The notes under the pieces: generated by a model
What the model was told of the DNA's origin: nothing
What the model saw: the letters and a program-made list of their open reading frames with translations, nothing else
Database searches by the model: none
Program-made: the position numbers and the translations under genes
Virus record (IMG/VR): IMGVR_UViG_3300042893_002153
Coordinates: 1 to 50,803 of that record
Reading direction: 5' to 3' (one strand)
Length of the DNA: 50,803 nt
DNA from: a virus
Shown: one piece after another, positions 18,601-23,261 of the stretch
Layout of the letters: every line of letters begins with the position of its first letter
Position numbering within the stretch: position 1 is the stretch's first letter

Positions 18601-20747
18601 TACGCGAAGTTGGATATAAAGAAGCAATCTCAAAAACCCAACCCTTCACTATTTACGAAACAAGTAAGGTTGCTTTAAGAGATTACCTCAAAGGTTTATT
18701 ATCTGACCCTCGTGACCAAATTATTTTAGATTTTGCGAAGATGATGTTTGACGACAATTATGAATTGTTTAATGAAATATTTTTAGCCAAATTCAAAACA
18801 ACCTTACCAAGACAATCAATCTATATTCCGTTTGCCACTCTTTTTAGTGACTATGGTCGAGAATTAGAACTTGCTTTCGCGAGTCGATACAACGCTGGGG
18901 TTCCAGATGGTGTTGTTACGGAAACAACCATTGGGGCAAACACGTATTTAAAAGCAGAAAACATCTTTACTATTATTGAAAACCATACAAGACAAGCGGC
19001 TAAATATAGTTACGAAAGATTGTTAACTGACTTCCAAAATATTTTAGTCAATAAAGCAGCGACCATTTTCACTCTCCAAGACCGTATCACTAACTCTTCA
19101 AGTTTCCTTGGAGCGCCAAACAACTTCCTTGATTACTTCCAAGCAATGATGGTTGCTGTTATTGGTTATTCACCAATAGGCGATTCTAAAATTGAAAAAA
19201 TTGCCAGCGACTTACTTCGCCTTGGACGTGGAGCAAGAATGGCATTCTCTCCAAGTGTAGCTATTAAACAGTTAGGCTCATTAAACACTATTAGTATCAA
19301 GGCACCAGGCTGGAAAAAAGAATATCAATTTAACGCATTAGAATTATATAAGAACTTTTTAACCGTTAAACTTTGGAGAAATAAATTTTATGCCAAACTT
19401 AAAGAAATCAATCCAAACTTTTACTTACGCGTTGTCTTTGGAAGTATCCCAGATTTAGCAAAAGCAATCGATGTGTCATTTATAATCCAGGCTCAAAACA
19501 CAATCGAAAAACTAGTCGAACTTGGTGTGTCAGTTGCAGGAAGAATGGATAGTGATATTATCCTTTCTGCATTCAAAACCTATTTTGACAAGATTCAAAA
19601 AGCAAACCCAAACATAACGGAAGAAGAAGTGTTTCAATTAGCAAACATTGGTGTGAAAAAAGTTCTTTTATACGGTGTCGCAAACACTTCACGAGCATAT
19701 CGTTCTCCGTTTGCTAACAGTCAAACATTCGCAGGCAAGTTCGCTTCTCGTTTCCAATCCGAAAACAACTTACAATGGAGTGCTATTTTAAGATACTATT
19801 GGGAACTTCTAAATAATGTTCCTGGTGCAGATAAAAAATTACTACAAAGCATCATATCCTTACTGATGTCGGCGTTCTTCTCGGGCATGGTTACATTTGC
19901 GTTAGGTTCTGCCCGTAATGTATACGACGAAGAAGACAAGTTCTTTGAATTGTTTGTGAATGAAATCATTTGGGGCAACCTTGTCGGTTCCGTTCCTTTA
20001 TTAAACATTCTAACCAGTTCTATTGAATTTGACCCAAAGACGTTCCTTCGAGTTGGTTATGAACCTGAATTGCCTGGTATTGGCGAATTAGTCAAAGTTG
20101 CAGAAATCATTAGTTCGGGATTAACCATGCAGGACGGAAGTTTAAACATGCGTAAGGTTCTTCGTATCTTTGAACAAGCGTTACAACCTTTCGGTGTTCC
20201 GTTAGCAAGTATTTCAAGATTAGTTCAAACTATATTCGGTTTTGGTGCCAAACTTGGTAACCCAACATCGATGGAGGCTGTCCAGTGGTTCGCTGGTCAA
20301 ACCGACGCTGTTGCTCTCACACAAGCCATCAAAGCAGGCGACCGTAACAGAATCAACTATTACATCAGTCAGGTTTATAGCAGCGTCCCAGTCCAGAAGG
20401 AAATTATGCGTATTCTAAACTCCGATTCCAATATTAGACTGTCACTAAAGTCTGCTAATTTCTTCACAGCTGAAAAAGATGGAGTGACAAGCACTTATGA
20501 TATTCCGCAAGCAACCCGTTCCTTTTATACAACATTGACTATGCAGGCTTTATCGCGTTTAATTATTCGCGGCGGATACACAAGAATGAACGATACTCAA
20601 AAAACAGCCATAGTCCAACGAGTCATCAATTACTATTGGAACCATATGCGTAATTATGTAATCAACGAAGATGGAAAAGCAAAAATAGCAAGTAGTTCTG
20701 GGTTGTCCGATGTCATTCAAAGAGCCATTGACTATGAAAAAAGATAG
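6669..20747 (+). CDS. Giant polyvalent virion protein with zincin and ADP-ribosyltransferase-like modules
   Basis: A single 4,692-residue frame, 28% of the genome, probably packaged in the capsid and ejected. The N-terminal part has hydrophobic Gly/Ala-rich segments (about 65-88 and 112-135) and an EEGIEEVMSEF motif near 370-379. An HELIH zincin motif lies at 669-673. Residues about 1480-1640 contain an ART-like FGTGYYFT pattern, and 2042-2075 a second LYHAS...GQGY pattern. The clearest ART module is at about 2335-2640: LYHGT at 2337, GPGFYFAS near 2361, and GYDGIV near 2608 followed by HIIVAFNPKQI. A second zincin, HENLH, lies at 3062-3066. There is a coiled coil at about 3811-3894. An LPD38-like segment (LRLGRGARMAFSPSVAIKQ) begins near 4182. 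Large polyvalent proteins of phages and conjugative elements are known to combine such domains. The start follows AGGGG. The middle third is much more AT-rich than the ends. Confidence 0.88.
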   Translation: MATQYYGPIAPLVQDAINQATTKVENTFKENSLLIDRLTNPTKYMTPGEIGFALTNSAVYDVFKGMTQSVTGLVFGTGLALWDLLVDIRNTVNAPTKEAMLKEGVSAIYRLSNNVLTALGTTGAGLLSVGAEVLTLGYADTTWAQDYAKNLQVLNRQYAYYQSRGQDNVGRFMSEAMVATGNPLYDAALLNKDDPLLKDAFNQQALYAEDYEKKFGESFKNIVNQSANIKKFIDKEIFDTIVKTAGLKQQKDIADMLYADSPLYQAFSGVLQSIGAILMAQGLAKFSNAQGLTNPEQSAALATAYFGTQVFGNSFEQAIDNGASISDAYMFATANAVIETMIEQIGGLKLGLDKNILPTTFQAFLRNGFEEGIEEVMSEFLTPGFDLYSVPLKDQKDFKLDRMTDKDIIQRMFFAFASGAVSGGVFGATNQFIYNQSLEGKFGMVQAAFKQDVQKVGKERAVLYLRQRLRELIKSLNNPNLQGYKVNKGQGYSLSTLTTAEKIQYIKNLGFGRIIDIDVNDLSRGALGTKDQPLTPEQFEDVLNNGYFSFKLRKDFVIDETVFQPIYNNQRISVQEWAVNAASGGETLNNSRVGPGKPFIPLMRANLTPVGKSILAMADKSGVPIVVVASDALQPELKNEVAFYINGVIFFNQSAEVDANTALAEVRKHELIHLIARRLPQQYKEIEEEVRSLIDFNQLIQVDPKNGTISLNYNAEFIKGLFTPEQQKQFFDNLDTALADILDTFGGSEKIFALMRLAQNPETDADTKKRAANRVRIITESIAVRMGEETTSYFVEAMVKDSAAFVRAIETQNPNIRERLKNFVSRMAQITRERRFQKQMERIFGANAPSAATLSTGEVKPVGKAAEVIESVEQKITAATRKLVKERSSLDYFYRNFFASRESLRQFINPTILKKYNEDMDLIFESLSRAIEIDPYSKVMSIEGTQYNIEDVFAGNMDFASKKTDKQKTSLQIFSENWNPNEELNFMEFNGLIDALSVDFGNFSNKDIQQIQQVTKKKSVYFYFILEMYKTILEEETEALSAGLGNATGKEAEEMRKKLKLLKTRAGIVSLLSNEIYPSRPVTNTLDFDSKYINDNMSLKAFEDMGAIFGDVSYNGLSFLDGIRNNKLAASAGEIMLIAAEISKSATLTDYFKKNDELILDKETKRRILIIAEFSIMNYAKNLMKKNIVSVPSERGTQKARIISKLKREARQETSVVQKTLSHAAYNATQKLANWIANNQIKVPPFLQGANFINSSFSTFDINNPGGIYVEIDLSEDLKQLKTKKEKQEYLDIIKQSYDLMLHTFLEGTHIASNNKKIKFGLDNYEYEVELLEKDVLTKKSMKSEDVGLTVYIYPTVKNIQEYIKKIEENEKELNQTKETKPDVIAEAKNNFQNIILTNEVLDGDNQLTSAAVLNNAQSNISNKVINQLSNIIPSMVQPLSGKEVVASVNLPWGKSVKVSNTMFEAKALIEEGLRNDIKRRNIDVEIGKDVEIRYFLVSTLLPTGSFYDTYFKDSNHFGTGYYFTHLEERNMQEFDAKMKTDSGSLSSSKKFLIGFFVGKRFISSSKNQNLPDLKHIDKLLNGEDSFVKASYRLAKKEIKDNIYNQFDGIFSLEMNLIDADNFYKNVIKPFNQFKVIGTTLTAPEKALTSSFDEEIRGLIGEIQVKQRSPLSSEQDTEIKNEYIPDSVFASEMSYHLFNLFFKGMKNPYDTPITNILKEKPYHIVALERIAKITSKKSTANTYPFETFFETIVNDVKKDLLAEEREFEEEFPFIPTYFKSLTLKEFTAGFFKSPESFKESKYHNKLIGLDNSYVEINPKIWKTIDDKITLDIKNIFGLSQEFFVLFLQQDFRDENNQYDLVAKIFKKVENNEGNIRKIIIDNIKSIIENLKKEQKEVVFFNRPRGYVVRAEKSAEVPDERQTKRYNLVKTAYEDVEDSALVVFEKLLKDFEYVEKIDADSSFWLQNESLYDSILNLKYSVSLYTNYKTTRKLIEVFNKDFTDFKKIHHRTAREIFELRERFYETQTKVVVLGHPAYNKSGILYHASKFLDFTSIFLNKDVNTGQGYNTYYTYLMGYLDFENNDFLTMFAEFAKARLVNDTVLNNNDMFKNGAIANRVMLDMKNEFRGYKEDLQNGKISYKYMINPFQEFLKIYDFIGVDLREISKVIPEIAEKGSTVLYLSQNTAEILSKDNYSELKDEDGVKKSFTIGATKEEIPLLTVQVGNQEGSYLSSDSVEKLLQEPFKIYTLNTTINFESIGLGIKNTINSYTDNLPNEAEKILVQTKAPQLNYPVIKISPSKMETFSQDSTGVYLNTDVARKLINAHPLLKDSEGRILRLYHGTKTLFKDFSYAFLQKVGLAYGPGFYFASDIETSSDYARFDVTTPKSEDKSNTALKQEGVLKEVYLNIKKPIYFEDDRSVDRIAKMGNTVFSRNEFASIFKELVAKELDTNGNLPELVKKVMFEFYFEDPLTYGIFDIKKLKTPEEFAAFLLNNSGGFTQYDSFSNQEELAVPGVMLSTLVRRWRTYLITKYLLQNRVITENELDEILKNNKEETVQGHFRKSVGFTHESILDDKIQKYLQKQDIENFYYNIWGNSFKDVLTATTDATGYDGIVNRAEREGHIIVAFNPKQIIDVNDAVSIRETSEFDPSTVVQEFNPNSITVIQPYFDAPYIQSSFKKAFNLSPVVYAIVPALWINSRENQRLVDPDKKLIYVERLTTPLPMDTSDNFGKFAGARAINAAIMIWADKTHPVFKDYQDLRESLETKKRYETNDFVYRFMKNRNTEEDAKVKKTFTDSDGKTSISFAVPYLGVGASYNTKINDFDQIPLTGKYIVIKASSPQVLERLNKIDFGKLAENGAVLKGKGFRASELIEEYNRIKENSEDLFDTLDKGETVYKRVSKKKTTARKINAQEESDIRSVFGDKIIREMLTVDENGNFQVKANSIPTRVKAEAKIKLDGAEFSEKTHAINIPFENLPEVVTGYKYEVLTVQELSSTPYLKLFYDIMKQTNITFVFTRNWKGKKNVRGISFHQKVAFIIIDNIKKGLEGKPLEFQKRLATILIHENLHELEMEENLHHELGQELALLMFSVNSSTNTMEISPFGKNFFDEIFAQGEPQLPNSWESTGFMEFLRYMEGYKYARKYLNADDISRILRTPKTVLKTEKDGDSKARLKGELVAQIGGYLMADMETMTKVYGLKLTDAQTLTLFQTISKMQANPNNTATGKAFLMITFEKYKELFDNYIKGLQAQFPSQKRFSVKTINEFIAKFTDNEFTTKVDLIRTYVKEREAGHRRKATIALDKIIYVASLLSKTVQEATEGFIALRKEFVDLQENSMYLLNLENSDVVKLSDNTIEKLIKQIRSRFKQLRDGTELETIILNRKDLTKQDPNKDFELEEWFLEAKEILEGIKEKYDVIPDEVIKIFGIKEKLEVFQSLTQLSATLQAMETLFNNDGKWDKQNVTFAEHLVAELEKIEDVLTPYFTAVNYVRTGALNPIVTPMAVFGAQVQVRTRLENKEIELLKLYFKQKINSAVNKLMEARLQKDSPASPFILKMTKIIEDMSVSINKTNVTVQEIAKELSAKVFIFVDEANAAIRKNFVGIERQEAYERLSQVTTLLSRGIGGMLMELSLMARDTTILDNAVSKGYLTQEQMDQMIEFYKKRKLTFSASAFASGVARIINAFATRYESIFGMGENVTNDEYVVNMHKQITNLGENKVRPVVEKLWQILTPQDFLGRLSDLFEGKVDLFPAILKLYEEATERSEKISADFHKKYIEFIKNNPGIQKYSIEETLDVSTDYLIGLPTDTFQKLVEEVKVEMKAEKERIQAMGEDDTLKEEYKVLKEEKVKLQEEKKKYQRGSANWLKINQDIRVLTAQMSAKRTELNNQKDQIKLAKESFKNNDSDSRLKVKIAEFLVDNPNITLNQNLPKGTIAALYLMVAREVEMLEIFEKARETDTDTLIKPTNHFRFSNQINILDNRILREVGYKEAISKTQPFTIYETSKVALRDYLKGLLSDPRDQIILDFAKMMFDDNYELFNEIFLAKFKTTLPRQSIYIPFATLFSDYGRELELAFASRYNAGVPDGVVTETTIGANTYLKAENIFTIIENHTRQAAKYSYERLLTDFQNILVNKAATIFTLQDRITNSSSFLGAPNNFLDYFQAMMVAVIGYSPIGDSKIEKIASDLLRLGRGARMAFSPSVAIKQLGSLNTISIKAPGWKKEYQFNALELYKNFLTVKLWRNKFYAKLKEINPNFYLRVVFGSIPDLAKAIDVSFIIQAQNTIEKLVELGVSVAGRMDSDIILSAFKTYFDKIQKANPNITEEEVFQLANIGVKKVLLYGVANTSRAYRSPFANSQTFAGKFASRFQSENNLQWSAILRYYWELLNNVPGADKKLLQSIISLLMSAFFSGMVTFALGSARNVYDEEDKFFELFVNEIIWGNLVGSVPLLNILTSSIEFDPKTFLRVGYEPELPGIGELVKVAEIISSGLTMQDGSLNMRKVLRIFEQALQPFGVPLASISRLVQTIFGFGAKLGNPTSMEAVQWFAGQTDAVALTQAIKAGDRNRINYYISQVYSSVPVQKEIMRILNSDSNIRLSLKSANFFTAEKDGVTSTYDIPQATRSFYTTLTMQALSRLIIRGGYTRMNDTQKTAIVQRVINYYWNHMRNYVINEDGKAKIASSSGLSDVIQRAIDYEKR

Positions 20748-21018
20748 AATAGAAAAAATAAAAAAAACCATGAAGGAACTCTTCTTGACTAGAGAGGGTT
20801 GGATTTCATGGTTTGTCGCAAATGTGATTACTTCTTTGCCTTGGTTTTTACCACTGACATACGGATTTTTGTTTCAAGATGAGGGTGCTTATATGGCGGC
20901 CGCTGCAGTTTACGCCTTTATCTTACTGCCACTCACACCATTTTGGATACTAAACGTGATTATAGCAGTTTGGTTTACTAAACTACTTACCAAAAAGCAT
21001 GTCGAGAAGCGTTTTTGA
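20734..21018 (+). CDS. Small two-pass membrane protein, holin-like
   Basis: A 94-residue protein with a basic amphipathic N-terminus (MKKDRIEKIKKTMKEL), hydrophobic stretches at about 24-47 and 52-83, and a basic C-terminus (KKHVEKRF). The ATG at 20734 overlaps the end of the giant gene by 14 bases and has AAAGAG upstream; an upstream in-frame ATG at 20710 would overlap more. It is the last gene of the late operon, and its size and topology suit a holin. No endolysin neighbour is visible, so the lysis role is an inference. Its 3' end overlaps the convergent methyltransferase gene by 36 bases. Confidence 0.7.
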   Translation: MKKDRIEKIKKTMKELFLTREGWISWFVANVITSLPWFLPLTYGFLFQDEGAYMAAAAVYAFILLPLTPFWILNVIIAVWFTKLLTKKHVEKRF

Positions 21019-22032
21019 TTCGCCACCCTTACCGTTCCAGTAGATATTTTCGTTGATAGTTTTCTTTGGTTTATTATCGCCACGATGACCATTATCTAAT
21101 AATTGTATTTTTGGTTCGAAATTAATAGGTTCAATTCCTTGTGGTGCCTTATAAGATGATACATAAACTGGATAGGGGCAAGTTTTAAACCAATGCCAAA
21201 AAGCGTCATAATCAAAACCTTTTCCGAACTGATATTCTTTTGCGTCTTGATATGGAGGGTCGCAGTAAATCACTGCTTTTTCTAAAACTGCTTTTGGCAA
21301 CTTTCTATAAGTTTCATACCAATCTTGACTAAAAAGGTCTATTCTATTAACGAAATTAGAACCAGCCAGTTCGTAAATTGCATCTATCTTTTCTGTTAGG
21401 TTTAGATTAACTATCATTTCTAATCTTTGCAGTTGTGTGTAATGTGGACTTTTTTCATTGTCGTGTATGAACTTGTGGAACTTTTCCATAAATACAACAC
21501 GGGCGTTTATGTTTTTTTGATAATCAACTTCTTCGAATATTGTGCCTTTGATATAGTCGTCATAGAACCCCTTAAATAATGGTTTAGAATTTAGTAAAGT
21601 ATAGTCTTTATATACAACTGCCATGTGAAGTGCTTTTTTATCTTCTTCGAGGTCTTTGGCATATAAGTAGTCTTTTTGATTACAACCAAACGACCACATG
21701 TTTAACACATAACCAACATACCAAGGTTCGAATGTTTCTGGGTATTCTTTGACTGTTTCGAATAGTTTTCGGTCAATCCACTCATATCGCCTCGCCTCAA
21801 ATTTTTTGCCACCATCAAGGATTTCTTGATAGAGTGCTATAACATACTTATTAAGGTCGTTAACAACAACTTTCATATTAGAGTGCTTCAAAACGTATGC
21901 TGATACCGAAAGTCCACCAGCAAATAGGTCTAAAAAATACTTATTCTTGTGTTCTCTTTGAAGAATGTAGTCGATAAGATGCAGAATTTTTTCTTTACTG
22001 CCGAGGTAGACCAATCCATACCTATCTTCCAT
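20983..22032 (-). CDS. Dam-family (D12 class) N6-adenine DNA methyltransferase
   Basis: A 349-residue protein that methylates adenine N6 in DNA using S-adenosylmethionine. The N-terminus has the class signature VYLGSKEKIL. Motif I is FLDLFAGGLSVS (residues 33-44). The catalytic motif IV is DPPY at 258-261, with YQDAKEYQF after it. The start is placed at 22032, next to the stop of the nuclease gene and after AGAGGT; an upstream ATG at 22080 would add 16 unlikely residues. Length is somewhat above bacterial Dam (about 270-280), because of insertions between motifs I and IV. The target site is unknown. The genome appears to lack GATC, so protection of GATC in phage DNA is not an obvious purpose. 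Confidence 0.9.
   Translation of the reverse strand: MEDRYGLVYLGSKEKILHLIDYILQREHKNKYFLDLFAGGLSVSAYVLKHSNMKVVVNDLNKYVIALYQEILDGGKKFEARRYEWIDRKLFETVKEYPETFEPWYVGYVLNMWSFGCNQKDYLYAKDLEEDKKALHMAVVYKDYTLLNSKPLFKGFYDDYIKGTIFEEVDYQKNINARVVFMEKFHKFIHDNEKSPHYTQLQRLEMIVNLNLTEKIDAIYELAGSNFVNRIDLFSQDWYETYRKLPKAVLEKAVIYCDPPYQDAKEYQFGKGFDYDAFWHWFKTCPYPVYVSSYKAPQGIEPINFEPKIQLLDNGHRGDNKPKKTINENIYWNGKGGESKTLLDMLFGK
20992..21016. terminator. Possible bidirectional terminator at the late/early convergence
   Basis: AAAAAGC at 20992-20998 faces GC-G-TTTTT at 21009-21016, giving a weak stem with one bulge and a 10-base loop. T runs lie on the 3' side for both strands. It lies across the overlapping stop regions of the convergent genes, where termination of both blocks would be expected. 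The stem is short and AT-rich, so this is only a candidate. Confidence 0.3.
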
Positions 22033-22327
22033 TTTGACCTCTGATGTAAGTGTTGATAAAGGTTTCCATTTCCTTTTCACCGTTTATTAGAAAATACTTG
22101 CCACCACTGTCGGTGATGGTGAACAACCATAATTTCTGCATAGGAGTAAGTTTGTAAGATGTTTCGTTTTTGACTTCCACATAGAATATTTGTTTACTCT
22201 TTGTATTAAAAACAATTCTGTCAGGAAATCCAACATTGTTTTCTGCCCAACCCTTAATACATTTTATGTTTAATATTTTACACGCTTTAACCAACATTGC
22301 TTCAACTTGTTTTTCTAATAGTTTCAT
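22022..22327 (-). CDS. VRR-NUC domain nuclease
   Basis: A 101-residue stand-alone VRR-NUC protein, a PD-(D/E)XK-type nuclease family common in phage replication modules. Visible active-site pattern: N-terminal helix with E5, then GFPDRIVF (D36), FYVEVKNE (E51, K53), and a conserved Q64 in LTPMQKLWL. The single-domain size is standard for phage copies. The stop overlaps the methyltransferase start, and the start overlaps the preceding gene (ATGA). It sits two genes after the primase-helicase, consistent with resolving branched or flapped replication intermediates; the exact substrate is not shown by sequence. Confidence 0.88.
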   Translation of the reverse strand: MKLLEKQVEAMLVKACKILNIKCIKGWAENNVGFPDRIVFNTKSKQIFYVEVKNETSYKLTPMQKLWLFTITDSGGKYFLINGEKEMETFINTYIRGQNGR

Positions 22328-22878
22328 TTCTTTTGGTTCCTTTTATAATAGTGTCTTTGTTTTGTAAGGACCGTGTTGACTATCTTTTTCATTTTATCCA
22401 CTTCTTCGTATGTCGATGCAGAAGATATTTCTATCCTTTGTATGACTAGGTTGTGGTTGAGAAACACATTAACGTTTGTGTTTTTTGTCCCGTAGTCGTA
22501 AACCATAAAACAGATTTCACGAGAGCCGACCAAGAACTCAACCTTTGGTATGCCAAGGGCTTTCCTAATTTTGTAAGAAAAACTTTCTACCGATTTGTGA
22601 CTGATAAAACCACCTTTTAATCGTTTTGATTTTCTAATCTTGTTAATTCGGTAGACACTGATGCCAATCATGCCTTCTTCTAAGGAAAAGAACTCTGGTT
22701 TAAAATAATCTTTCAATTCTTGTAGTTCTTCGGGTTTATCGGAACCAAGAACAAACCATTCGTAAGGGTTCAAATCAGCGTTTTTTATACCCACCAAGAA
22801 ACCTATTGCTTCTTCGCAAGAATAAACATATCGTTGCTCTTTCTTTTTTGCTTTGGATTGTCTTAATAAGTAAATCAT
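22324..22878 (-). CDS. Hypothetical protein in replication module
   Basis: A 184-residue soluble protein with mixed alpha/beta character and basic ends. No recognised motif. The C-terminal half (RKALGIPKVEFLVG...) alternates strand-like and basic segments that could form a small nucleic-acid-binding fold, but this is not strong enough to name. It is coupled to both neighbours through 4-base overlaps (ATGA at 22327 and 22878), placing it in one transcript with the primase-helicase and VRR-NUC genes. A replication accessory role is inferred only from position. Confidence 0.7.
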   Translation of the reverse strand: MIYLLRQSKAKKKEQRYVYSCEEAIGFLVGIKNADLNPYEWFVLGSDKPEELQELKDYFKPEFFSLEEGMIGISVYRINKIRKSKRLKGGFISHKSVESFSYKIRKALGIPKVEFLVGSREICFMVYDYGTKNTNVNVFLNHNLVIQRIEISSASTYEEVDKMKKIVNTVLTKQRHYYKRNQKK

Positions 22879-23261
22879 TTTAATTGTTCTCCCATCTGTC
22901 TTTTGACTTCTGTAATAAACTTGTTGAGTTTTTCACCCACTTCTGACTTTTCATATGTATTTAGTTTTTTCTCCTTTATTTCCATGGTTTCTTCGACTTT
23001 GAATCTAAACAACTTATCGCATAGAACGAAACAAGCCAATCCGTTTATTTCTATTTTGACGTTATAGTCGTTTGGCAAACCGAAGAATTTTTGGTTTGAA
23101 CTAATCATAAGACCATAAACATCATTGATAAGGTGGTTGTTTTCATCTTGCTTTTGCGTGTAGATACAAACATAGTAGTGTTTGTTTATTCCGAACTCGC
23201 TTTGCGATAACTTATAAAATATATCGAACGGCTTTAACTCATTCGTTAACATCTTCTGCAT
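22875..23261 (-). CDS. Hypothetical protein in replication module
   Basis: A 128-residue protein. The start at 23261 lies inside the end of the primase-helicase gene (23-base overlap) and is supported by GGTAGG upstream; a second ATG at 23252 is an alternative. The sequence has beta-rich stretches (KHYYVCIYTQK, YNVKIEINGLACFVLC) and a lysine/glutamate-rich helical C-terminus (EETMEIKEKKLNTYEKSEVG). No catalytic motif, no membrane segment. I do not recognise it. Overlap on both sides argues that it is a genuine operon member. Confidence 0.68.
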   Translation of the reverse strand: MQKMLTNELKPFDIFYKLSQSEFGINKHYYVCIYTQKQDENNHLINDVYGLMISSNQKFFGLPNDYNVKIEINGLACFVLCDKLFRFKVEETMEIKEKKLNTYEKSEVGEKLNKFITEVKRQMGEQLK

